Assembly: GCA_964599885.1 (NCBI GenBank) | Contig: CAZRHH010000074.1 | Span: 1 to 16,170 of the forward strand | From: CAZRHH01 sp964599885 | Lineage (GTDB): Bacteria; Chloroflexota; Dehalococcoidia; DSTF01; JACRBR01 | Reading direction: 5' to 3' | Length of the DNA: 16,170 nt | Translations under genes and position numbers: made by a program | Shown here: positions 1-6,339 of the stretch, in pieces | How the letters are laid out: each line of letters begins with the position of its first letter | Position numbering within the stretch: the first letter of the stretch is position 1 | Notes under the pieces: model-generated | The model's input: only the letters and a program-made list of their open reading frames with translations | What the model was told of the DNA's origin: nothing | Database searches by the model: none

Positions 1-621
1 CGCGCGCGCCGATCGTTCGCCGGCGGTCCAGGCGAACAACGCCAGCGCCGGCGCGTACAGCGCGGCAGTCGTGCGCGTCGCCAGGCTCAGACCGAAGAGC
101 AGTCCGACAAGCGCCGCGCGTGCCACGGTTGGGCGATCGCGCCACGCCAGCGCCGCCAGCAACATGCCGGCGAACAGCGCAGCATCCAGCGTGTAGATCT
201 CCGCGGCCAGCGCATCGAGCCAGAAATAGTACGAGAACGCCAACGCCAGCGCGCCGGCCGCGGCAACGGCCGTGCGCTGCGTCAGCCGCAGCGCGAGCGC
301 GTACACGAGCACAGCGGCGAGCGAAGCGAAGAGCGCCGAGAGCACGTTCAAACGAAATGCCACAGTGCCGATCGGGAAGGCGTGCGAGAACAACCAGCCA
401 GCGAGCGTGTACAGCGGATAGCCGGGCGGGTGGGCAATGCCCAGCCGGTAGGCGGCCGTCGTCAGCTCGGGGCTATCGAGGCTATAGAGGTCGGGTGCCA
501 GCGTCGCCAGGTAGACGCCGAATGTCACCACGGCGATCGCGGCCGCGACCAGCGACGCCGGGACGGTCAGTGCCGTCGCCATTGCCTGCTGCTTGCGGGC
601 CGAACTCCAGGCCATCGTCAT
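1..621 (-). CDS. DUF2723 family GT-C type membrane glycosyltransferase, 3' part off window
   Basis: An open frame runs from ATG at 621 to the left edge (207 codons visible, no stop). The protein has a hydrophobic segment at about residues 22-43. An extracytoplasmic loop follows with LAPDLYSLDSPELTTAAYRL and HPPGYPLYTL (residues 41-73), then further hydrophobic segments near 92-112, 117-137, 145-160 and 168-200. The acidic D49-S-P-E52 followed by HPPGYPLY is the hallmark I recognise for DUF2723. That family is related to GT-C enzymes that take sugar from a lipid-linked donor and act on the outer face of the membrane, and eukaryotic TMEM260 belongs to it. The actual donor and acceptor here are unknown. 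GAGGAAG at 636-642 (minus) is a ribosome site about 14 nt before ATG 621, rather far; ATG 615 and ATG 582 are alternatives. A stop lies in frame just upstream. Family call is fairly sure; substrate is not. Confidence 0.82.
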   Translation of the reverse strand, partial: MTMAWSSARKQQAMATALTVPASLVAAAIAVVTFGVYLATLAPDLYSLDSPELTTAAYRLGIAHPPGYPLYTLAGWLFSHAFPIGTVAFRLNVLSALFASLAAVLVYALALRLTQRTAVAAAGALALAFSYYFWLDALAAEIYTLDAALFAGMLLAALAWRDRPTVARAALVGLLFGLSLATRTTAALYAPALALFAWTAGERSARA

Positions 622-725
622 TGAATCGGACACGACTTCCTCATCAGCAATGCGTTACCGCCGCTGGGAAGCATCCTTGCTCCGCGGAAGGTTGAAATAC
701 GGGCGGGGGGGTTGCTTTGGTGGTG

Positions 726-785
726 GGCGGCGCCCGGAACTCCGTCCGGGCGCCGCCTCCACTACGGTCCGAAGACCGTCCTACG
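726..785 (-). repeat. Twin-hairpin module (GTAG hairpin, GTGG hairpin) after the dockerin-like gene; likely terminator
   Basis: On the minus strand, 15 nt after the stop codon at 795, GTAGG leads into ACGGTC-TTCG-GACCGT (arms 774-779 and 764-769), a UUCG-type tetraloop hairpin. GTGGA then leads into a 13-bp stem GGCGGCGCCCGGA/TCCGGGCGCCGCC (arms 745-757 and 726-738, 6-nt loop). There is no clear U-tract, so intrinsic termination is plausible but not proven. The layout matches the modules after prs, ddn, secA and nusG. The gap to the next gene start (621) holds nothing else I can identify. Confidence 0.7.
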
Positions 786-794
786 TCCTGTTCG

Positions 795-2936
795 TTACGG
801 CGTTTGGCCGTCGTTCTCCTGGACGATCGTCGTGCCTTGCTGGATAGGGCAGTTGCCCTGCACGGCGGCCGCCCGCTGGATGTCCGCGACGTTAATCTGC
901 GCGTTCGCGGACTTCACGATGTCGCGGTTCATCTTGGTCAGATCCACCTGACCGAGGCCATCGCGATGCGTCCCCTGTACTGCCGCGATCTGCTGCAGGT
1001 CGGCGACGTTGATCTGGCGGTTGCTGTTGATGTCGCCGGCTTCCTCGCCGTCGGTGCAACCGTCGCTGTCGGTGTCATCGTTCGAGGGGTCCGTACCGTA
1101 GTACTTGACCTCGGTGCCGTCGATCAGCGCGTCGTCGTCGGAGTCGCTGTCTGCGGTACCAGTCTGACCGTCGCCAGCCCCGCCGGGGCCATCGAAGTCA
1201 TCGTTCTCCACGCCACCGGTTGTGACGTTGATCTTCTCGGTCCGCCAGAAATCCTCAGCGCTGAGGTTGTCCACAGCCTCGTCAGGAATCCGGCTGAGAG
1301 CGCTCTGCGGGTTCCGCAGGTAGCGGCATTCGATACCGTCCATGGCGTAGTCCTGGTCGGTGTCCGCGTTCAGCGGGTCCGTCGGGTCGTTCTGCGGGTC
1401 CCCGCCACCGGTTGACTGCTCACAGAACGAGTCGCCAACGACCGGCGCTGGCTCAATCGCCAGACCTGCCTCGGCAACGTCGCTGATGCCGTCGTTGTCG
1501 TCGTCGGTGTCGCAGGCGTCGCCAGCGTCATCGGACGAGGGGTCCGTGTGGTCGTACGGCGTCGAACCCGGTGCCGGGGTGACGTTGTACGGCGGCGAGT
1601 CGCTGTTTTCCTGGTTCGGGTTGAAGTCGTTCGGGCAGTTGTCGTCGACGCTCGTGTCGGCGATGTTGTTCGGGAACGCCGCCACTTCATCCCCACCGTT
1701 CTCCGGCCGGTCCATCTGGCCGTCGCAGTCGGTATCGATGGCGGTGTTGTTCGGCACTGCCACGCCACCGACGGTGGCGTTAGGGCCAATCGTGGCAAAT
1801 GGCGCCGGGCACGCCACCGAACCACCAAGGATCGGGCGCGTGAAGTTCGCCAGCTCGGTGAAGTCGTCCGCACCATCGCCGTCAGAGTCGGCGACGGTGC
1901 GGCTGGTGCCCAACTCAGCCTCGATGCCGTCGACGAGCGCGTCACCATCGGCGTCGGCCACGAGGGGCGCGGGGTCGGTCGTGTCGCCGATGCAGTCACC
2001 GTCGGTGTCCGTAACGGCCGCACCAACCCGCACGCACTGCAGGTCAATCAGGCGAGAGACCGTGCCGGCACGGAGGTCCGCAGCGGACGTGAACACCGTG
2101 AAGCGCGGGTACAGGCCGTCCACAGCCGGAATGCCGGTCACGGTGCTCTCGGCAACGCTGTTCTGCGGGCTGTCGAGGCAGAGGAAGCCTCCGGGCGGTG
2201 ACGGAGCGCCGGCCAGAATGGCGACCGATGTCCGCAGGCCCGGATTGTACGTCGATGCCTCGGTCAGCAGGCTCAGCGGAGACGTGCTGCCCGTGTTGTT
2301 GTAGAGGTTGATCGTACCGCCACCCTCAAGCTTGAGGTCGGTGAGGATCGCCTTGTCGTGCGAAATAATGCCGGTGGCGTCACCAGGGGTCGGCTTGATC
2401 GTCATCAGGAACGAGTCGTCCGTGGGCCACTCGATGCCGGAGGCGGCTTCGGCCGCAACGTCGGCGGCGCCGACGAACGGCGGATCCTCGTGCAGGAAGT
2501 CGTATCCCGTCCACGAGGCCGGCCAGAGCACCGTGTTACCGGTGTGCGGGGGCGCCGCGAGAACGTCGCGGTAGGCGGCGTTGCAGAAGACATCCGTCTG
2601 CGCCGTCACCGTACCGACCGACGCGCCGTCCAGAGAGGCGGCTGTCGGGAAGTCGGTGGGCGTGTATGTGACCGGCAGCGTGAGCCGACTACCGGCTTGC
2701 AGCTGGATCACGTTGTACTGCGTACCAGCCTGGGCGATGGTGTCGGATGATCCGGCGCCGCAGGTGATCGGCGGAGCGCTCGGCTGAGCACCGCCATAAC
2801 AGACAGTAGCGTTGACGTCGAAGTTCTGGATCGGTCCACCCGGTCCGGCCATGGCGGTTCCGCCATCACCAAGGAGCGATACCGCCCCCAGAACGATCGC
2901 CGCGAGCGCACCGAGTACGGTGAGCTTCTTAGGCAT
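795..2936 (-). CDS. Secreted thrombospondin type 3 repeat protein with C-terminal dockerin-like repeats
   Basis: The 713-residue product starts with MPKKLTVLGALAAIVLGAVS and a Sec signal peptide of about 30 residues ending AMA-GP. Residues 31-305 are an unrecognised, probably beta-rich region with a few cysteines. Residues 309-635 are Asp-rich calcium-binding repeats of thrombospondin type 3 style, for example DTDGDCIGD, DADGDALVDG, DSDGDGADD, DDNCPNDFNPNQ, DTDDDNDGISD and DTDSDGCTDGEE. Residues 634-694 resemble dockerin half-EF-hands: GDINSNRQINVADLQQIAAV, a degenerate copy DGLGQVDLTKMN, and SANAQINVADIQRAAAV. No membrane anchor or LPXTG motif is visible, so attachment may be through a cohesin-like partner or the protein is released. 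The start is set by AGGAGG at 2947-2952, 10 nt upstream. The longer frame from 3032 would bury the signal peptide. It likely serves as a surface or extracellular adhesive or structural protein; the exact role is unknown. Confidence 0.85.
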   Translation of the reverse strand: MPKKLTVLGALAAIVLGAVSLLGDGGTAMAGPGGPIQNFDVNATVCYGGAQPSAPPITCGAGSSDTIAQAGTQYNVIQLQAGSRLTLPVTYTPTDFPTAASLDGASVGTVTAQTDVFCNAAYRDVLAAPPHTGNTVLWPASWTGYDFLHEDPPFVGAADVAAEAASGIEWPTDDSFLMTIKPTPGDATGIISHDKAILTDLKLEGGGTINLYNNTGSTSPLSLLTEASTYNPGLRTSVAILAGAPSPPGGFLCLDSPQNSVAESTVTGIPAVDGLYPRFTVFTSAADLRAGTVSRLIDLQCVRVGAAVTDTDGDCIGDTTDPAPLVADADGDALVDGIEAELGTSRTVADSDGDGADDFTELANFTRPILGGSVACPAPFATIGPNATVGGVAVPNNTAIDTDCDGQMDRPENGGDEVAAFPNNIADTSVDDNCPNDFNPNQENSDSPPYNVTPAPGSTPYDHTDPSSDDAGDACDTDDDNDGISDVAEAGLAIEPAPVVGDSFCEQSTGGGDPQNDPTDPLNADTDQDYAMDGIECRYLRNPQSALSRIPDEAVDNLSAEDFWRTEKINVTTGGVENDDFDGPGGAGDGQTGTADSDSDDDALIDGTEVKYYGTDPSNDDTDSDGCTDGEEAGDINSNRQINVADLQQIAAVQGTHRDGLGQVDLTKMNRDIVKSANAQINVADIQRAAAVQGNCPIQQGTTIVQENDGQTP

Positions 2937-2946
2937 TGTGAAGATT

Positions 2947-2952
2947 CCTCCT
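2947..2952 (-). promoter_or_regulatory. Ribosome binding site AGGAGG deciding the start of the dockerin-like protein
   Basis: A perfect AGGAGG on the minus strand sits 10 nt before ATG 2936. It places the start at MPKK, directly before a clean signal peptide, rather than at the upstream in-frame start at 3032. Confidence 0.85.
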
Positions 2953-3272
2953 GAATTGTGCATTACTTGTAGGGCTAACGACGTAACGGGACCTACCGCA
3001 CCTCCTTGTTTCGTTCGTTTGCGGTGATGCAAACGCCTACCAACTCACCAAATCCCGTGCTAACGAGATGGTTGATTCAGTGCGGGGGCGCCGTTTGGTG
3101 GCTAGAGGAACGCCCGCGCGCGGAATCAACAAGAACTGATCGTTACAAGCACGCAATACAAGACGAACGAAGCCGTTTGTATTGTTTTCCTTCCGTGGCG
3201 GGAAGAAACGGTATTCAGTTTTGGCCGGTCCGACTTAGCGGGGGGAGTAGGACAGAGCCACCAGTGAGGGCT
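2953..3272 (-). other. Long untranslated leader of the dockerin-like gene with mutually exclusive hairpins
   Basis: No credible gene lies in 2937-3541 on either strand. On the minus strand the stretch holds CGTTTGC-ATCACC-GCAAACG (arms 3029-3035 and 3016-3022). A competing pairing joins ACCGCA (3020-3025) with TGCGGT (2995-3000) across a loop that exposes AAGGAGG. The two structures share bases 3020-3025 and cannot coexist. A third stem lies at 3154-3184. I do not recognise a known riboswitch class here. The structures were found by eye only. Confidence 0.35.
3154..3184 (+). terminator. Terminator-like hairpin in plus orientation within the dockerin-gene leader
   Basis: CAATACAA (3154-3161) pairs perfectly with TTGTATTG (3177-3184). 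Inner ACG/CGT pairing has one bulge. On the plus strand it is followed by TTTTCC, the layout of an intrinsic terminator. No plus-strand gene lies upstream, so it might block antisense transcription or act only as a leader stem on the minus strand. Confidence 0.35.
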
Positions 3273-3301
3273 ATGTAATCACCATGCCGAATCGATGTCA
3301 A
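3273..3301 (-). promoter_or_regulatory. Candidate promoter for the dockerin-like gene
   Basis: On the minus strand a perfect -35 TTGACA (3296-3301) is followed after 17 nt by a weak -10 TTACAT (3273-3278). If used, it gives a leader of about 330 nt before ATG 2936. Confidence 0.35.
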
Positions 3302-3328
3302 CCCCCGTGTTACGTCTTTCTTACGAAA

Positions 3329-3342
3329 GCCCGAAGGCGGGC
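3329..3342 (-). terminator. Hairpin with T-stretch, possible corA terminator
   Basis: On the minus strand GCCCG-CCTT-CGGGC (arms 3338-3342 and 3329-3333) is followed by TTTCG. It lies about 200 nt beyond the corA stop. A nearer stem GCGCAGGC/GCCTTGCGC with one bulge sits at 3480-3499, about 40 nt after corA, and may be the actual end signal. A GGCC-rich hairpin is also present near 3358-3371. Confidence 0.4.
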
Positions 3343-3541
3343 CGGTTGCGATAATCACGGCCTTCGGCCTTTGCGAGCTTCACAAATCCGTAACAGATTC
3401 GGAAAAGCTGCTCTTCACGCGCATTTATGAGAAACGGTTAATGTTGGCGCCGAATTGAATCTTGACAATTGATACGCCCGCGCAAGGCGCCGCCTGCGCT
3501 CACCCCTCGGCCGGAGTCATCGAAAACCCGGCGGTCGGTGG

Positions 3542-4519
3542 CTAGATCCAGCGTCGCCAGCGGAACCAGGCCACCAGCGACACCACGACCACCACCATCG
3601 CCGCCAGCATCCCCCAATAGCCATAGCGCCACGTGTACTCCGGCAAATGCTCGAAGTTCGTGCCGTACACGCCGGTAATCACCGTCAGCGGCAACAGGAC
3701 CACCGTGCCGATCGCGAGCGTCTTCATCACCTCGTTCGTGCGGTTGTTCACCGATGACAGGTACGTGTTCATCGAGCTGTCGGCGAGATCGCGCAGGCTA
3801 TCGACCATGTCTTCGACGCGCACCGTGTGGTCGTAGATGTCGCGGTAGTACATCAGCGACTCGCGTTTGATCAGCCGGTCGTACTCACCGCGCGAGAGCC
3901 GGTTCGCGACATCGCGCTGCGGCAGGATCGATCGTTTCAGCCGCTGCACGACGTGTTTCAACCGCAGCACATCCTGTAACGTGTCGCGTTCCGGCCGATC
4001 GATCACGCGCTCCTGCAGTTCTGACACCTGGTCGTCGATCTGCTCGACGACGGGATGAAACTGATCGACGACGACATCGAACAGCGCGTGCGCGAGGAAG
4101 TCGGCGCCGCGGTTGATCAGCAGCCCGTTGCTGTCCACGCGCTTCCGGACGATGTCGACAGCATCGACCGCAAAGCGATGCACGGTCACGACGTAGTTCG
4201 CGCCGACGTAGATCACGAGTTCGACCGTGTTGAGGTCGCGCGCGTCCGCGTCGTATGTCACGTCATGCACGATGATGAAGAGATACGCGCCGTAATCGTC
4301 GATCTTCGGCGGGTCGATCAGCGTGTTGAAACAGTCATCGATGGTCAGGTGGTGGAACTTGAAGACATCGCGAAGTAGCGGCTCGCCTTCGTCGCGCGTA
4401 TCGGAGGCCACATCTACCCAGAGCAGGCCGTCGGGCTCGGCGAGCGCCGCGGCGATGCCGTCGCGCCTCAGGTCGTAGCGCAGCTTGCCGTCCGGCGCGC
4501 GGTAGCAGGAAGTGATCAT
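3542..4519 (-). CDS. corA: CorA family magnesium/cobalt channel with GTN signature
   Basis: The 325-residue protein is a full-length 2-TM-GxN channel, expected as a homopentamer in the inner membrane importing Mg2+ (or Co2+/Ni2+). It has an N-terminal cytoplasmic alpha/beta domain and a long helical stalk, with ERVIDRPERDTLQDVLRLKH and YYRDIYDHTVRVEDMVDSLRD. The near-invariant TYLSSVNNRTNEVMKTLA then leads into TM1. TM1 ends in YGTNFEHLPE (residues 285-294), TM2 covers about 304-318, and the tail FRWRRWI is basic. The usual YGMNF selectivity motif is GTN here, one ACG codon (3659-3661) in place of ATG. I chose ATG 4519 (MITSCYRAPDG); the frame extends to a GTG at 4606 but the extra 29 residues are Pro/Ala-rich and not family-like. 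No strong ribosome site precedes either. It is divergent from the LuxR-type gene across about 160 bp. Confidence 0.9.
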   Translation of the reverse strand: MITSCYRAPDGKLRYDLRRDGIAAALAEPDGLLWVDVASDTRDEGEPLLRDVFKFHHLTIDDCFNTLIDPPKIDDYGAYLFIIVHDVTYDADARDLNTVELVIYVGANYVVTVHRFAVDAVDIVRKRVDSNGLLINRGADFLAHALFDVVVDQFHPVVEQIDDQVSELQERVIDRPERDTLQDVLRLKHVVQRLKRSILPQRDVANRLSRGEYDRLIKRESLMYYRDIYDHTVRVEDMVDSLRDLADSSMNTYLSSVNNRTNEVMKTLAIGTVVLLPLTVITGVYGTNFEHLPEYTWRYGYWGMLAAMVVVVVSLVAWFRWRRWI

Positions 4520-4650
4520 CGTTCGTGATTGGTACACCGCAGCCGGCGGGTCCGCGTTCGCGCCAGCGTACCGCTTGGGTTGGCTGGTCGCTGGTCGCGC
4601 CGGCACATCTGTTGGATGTACTGGCCGTCGTGAGGCGCCGAGAGACTAGT

Positions 4651-4668
4651 GTAATTCCGGTAATGCCG
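4651..4668. repeat. Tandem GTAATTCCG/GTAATGCCG in the divergent corA-regulator gap
   Basis: Two adjacent 9-mers differ at one position, at 4651-4659 and 4660-4668, inside the 164-bp gap between corA and the LuxR-type gene. A TACACT box on the minus strand (4648-4653) partly overlaps the first copy. This could be a regulator site for one or both genes, or chance. Confidence 0.3.
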
Positions 4669-4683
4669 GCGTACGATGGCAGC

Positions 4684-6102
4684 ATGCCCCGACGTGGCCG
4701 GCCACCGCACCCCGACGTGCTCACCCCTCGAGAGTGGGATGTGCTCGCAGTTCTGCGCGAGGGCGCCTCGAACGAAGACATCGCGGAGCGCCTCGAAATA
4801 TCACTCGCCACGGCGAAGTTCCACGTCTCCGAGATCATCTCAAAGCTTGGCGTGCGCAACCGAATCGAGGCCGCCCGCTGGCAGCCTGGTGGCGAGCGCC
4901 GGATGGGCGTGCTGCCGGCCTTGAGCGCGTTGTTGCGGCCGTCGACGATCGCGCTCGCCGGGGGTGTCACGGTCGTTGGTGCCGCCGTCGGCCTTGTCGT
5001 CTTGCTCACATGGGGGGTGATCGCGCAGCGCGGCGATTCGGTTGACGCCGATTCGCCCGTACCCCCTGCTGTTACGCGCCACCTCAGCGTCCTCGAGTTC
5101 GACGTGGACGCGGGTACCGTGGCTCGCCTGGACTTCGGCCGGGATCTTGCCTTCGTTCAATGGGTCGAGGATCGAGAAGTCGTCGTCGGCTATGACGGCG
5201 AGCTGCATGCATATGTCGCGCTCCATACCAACGGCGCGCTGATTCGCACCGTGTTCGAGCAACCCGACGACGGCACGCTCGATGCGTGGCTGGCGCCGCA
5301 ACGTGACGGCAGGCGTGTGATGGTGTACTGGGAGGGGCGAGACGCGTTCTCATCGCTGGATGTGATCACCGGTGAATGGGAGAACTTCACGCAGGTGAAC
5401 GGGGTGAGCACGGGTCCGCAGTTCTCGCCCGACGGCTCGAAAATGGCATACAACAATCGGCAGGAGTCCACTTCGGCCGCGACGACGATCCCCGCGTTCG
5501 GGTACTCGCTGATCGAGCGGGAAGGGCTCGTCTTCGCCCAGATCCCGTTCGGAGAAGATGTCGACCTCGGGCTCTTGCCCGACGCGTGGTCGCCGGATTC
5601 TCGTTACGTGCTTGCGGCCGAATCGGAACTCGCGGGGTTCTGTGGTGTCGATTGCCGCGAGTTTGGGCGCAGGACGTATCGCGTGTACGACCTCAGCCTC
5701 ACCAACAGCTTCATTTGGGAGCGTACGTTGGACCGGCTGACCGGACTGCAATGGGCAGGGCCAGAACGACTCTATGCGTACCAGCCGGAAATCACGACCG
5801 AAGGCGGCGAGGTCCGGACGGCAACGGCTGAGTTCATCGATGTACGCACGGGTGAGGTCTCGGCAGTGGTGCCCACGCTCGGATGTTGCGTGTTGTCGTT
5901 CTCACCCGATGGACGTTACGCGATCACGCGTTCCGGTGACGGACCGGCGTCCGAGCATCGCTGTGCCCTCGTGGAGGTCCGGTCCGGAGACGAGATCGCC
6001 GCGTTACCCGCGACGCCCGCCGACGATGGCACCGGGTTCTGCTCGGCCGTGAGCTGGACAGCGGATGGTTCCGCCGCACTCGTCTCGGTGGGCGGGCACT
6101 GA
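4684..6102 (+). CDS. Membrane-tethered regulator: N-terminal LuxR HTH, one TM helix, extracytoplasmic propeller-like domain
   Basis: The 472-residue protein begins MPRRGRPPHPDVLTPREWDV. Residues 13-67 form a LuxR/GerE helix-turn-helix (LTPREWDVLAVLREGASNED, then IAERLEISLATAKFHVSEI and SKLGVRNRIEAA). About residues 88-113 form a single membrane helix (STIALAGGVTVVGAAVGLVV and on). The remaining 355 residues carry repeated propeller-like motifs: QFSPDGSKMAYNN, AWSPDSRYVLAAES, LSFSPDGRYAITRS and SWTADGSAALVSV. Several cysteines there (GFCGVDC, LGCC, HRC, GFCSA) could form disulfides outside the cell. The layout suggests a one-component sensor that reads an outside signal and controls transcription directly; ligand and targets are unknown. 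ATG 4684 is chosen because MxRRGRPPHPDVLTPRE is the natural start of this domain type. ATG 4663 is possible, and neither has a good ribosome site. Divergent corA is a candidate target only by position. Confidence 0.8.
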   Translation: MPRRGRPPHPDVLTPREWDVLAVLREGASNEDIAERLEISLATAKFHVSEIISKLGVRNRIEAARWQPGGERRMGVLPALSALLRPSTIALAGGVTVVGAAVGLVVLLTWGVIAQRGDSVDADSPVPPAVTRHLSVLEFDVDAGTVARLDFGRDLAFVQWVEDREVVVGYDGELHAYVALHTNGALIRTVFEQPDDGTLDAWLAPQRDGRRVMVYWEGRDAFSSLDVITGEWENFTQVNGVSTGPQFSPDGSKMAYNNRQESTSAATTIPAFGYSLIEREGLVFAQIPFGEDVDLGLLPDAWSPDSRYVLAAESELAGFCGVDCREFGRRTYRVYDLSLTNSFIWERTLDRLTGLQWAGPERLYAYQPEITTEGGEVRTATAEFIDVRTGEVSAVVPTLGCCVLSFSPDGRYAITRSGDGPASEHRCALVEVRSGDEIAALPATPADDGTGFCSAVSWTADGSAALVSVGGH

Positions 6103-6175
6103 GTCAGATCGAACGAACTCCTGCGACTGGTGGCCGTTCGGCGCGCTGTGGCGATCGCAGGCCTTGCGCAGAGGC

Positions 6176-6198
6176 GGGCGGGGCGGGGCGAGCGGGGG
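6176..6198 (+). other. G-quadruplex-forming run between the regulator gene and prs
   Basis: Four G-runs on the plus strand (GGG, GGGG, GGGG, GGGGG) are separated by loops of 1, 1 and 5 bases, matching the standard quadruplex pattern. It lies about 75 nt after the regulator stop and about 90 nt before the prs promoter. The rest of the 6103-6339 gap holds a CCAACCTCCA repeat and the prs promoter. Confidence 0.5.
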
Positions 6199-6246
6199 CC
6201 GCGTCGTGGGATCAACCAGCAAGCTGATGATCATCGATCCCCGCCA

Positions 6247-6270
6247 CCAACCTCCAACGTCCAACCTCCA
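6247..6270 (+). repeat. Short direct repeat CCAACCTCCA x2 upstream of prs
   Basis: CCAACCTCCA occurs at 6247-6256 and 6261-6270, separated by ACGT, and continues into similar CCACCGCCCAACCCTC. It immediately precedes the extended -10 of the prs promoter. Confidence 0.6.
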
Positions 6271-6284
6271 CCGCCCAACCCTCA

Positions 6285-6293
6285 TGCTATTAT
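6285..6293 (+). promoter_or_regulatory. Extended -10 promoter for prs
   Basis: TGC-TATTAT (TGn at 6285-6287, -10 at 6288-6293, five of six matches to consensus) lies 46 nt before the prs start. The -35 region is poor, as expected for an extended -10 promoter. Predicted start of transcription is near 6300, giving a leader of about 40 nt. Confidence 0.6.
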
Positions 6294-6339
6294 TCCGCTG
6301 CACCAGCAACACACCCGCATACCGGAGGAACCGCACCGC

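Noticed and set aside
1360..2304. Long plus-strand open frames over the dockerin-like gene (also 717-1415 and 1548-2201)
   Set aside because: They are antisense shadows of the Asp-rich repeats. No ribosome site and no recognisable domain.
2995..3035. c-di-GMP riboswitch in the dockerin-gene leader
   Set aside because: GCAAACG and CGGTAGG look similar to parts of that class, but the order and the conserved GACGCAAAGCC segment are absent.
4520..4606. GTG 4606 as the corA start
   Set aside because: The added 29 residues are Pro/Ala-rich, unlike the family, and there is no ribosome site. ATG 4519 gives a normal length.
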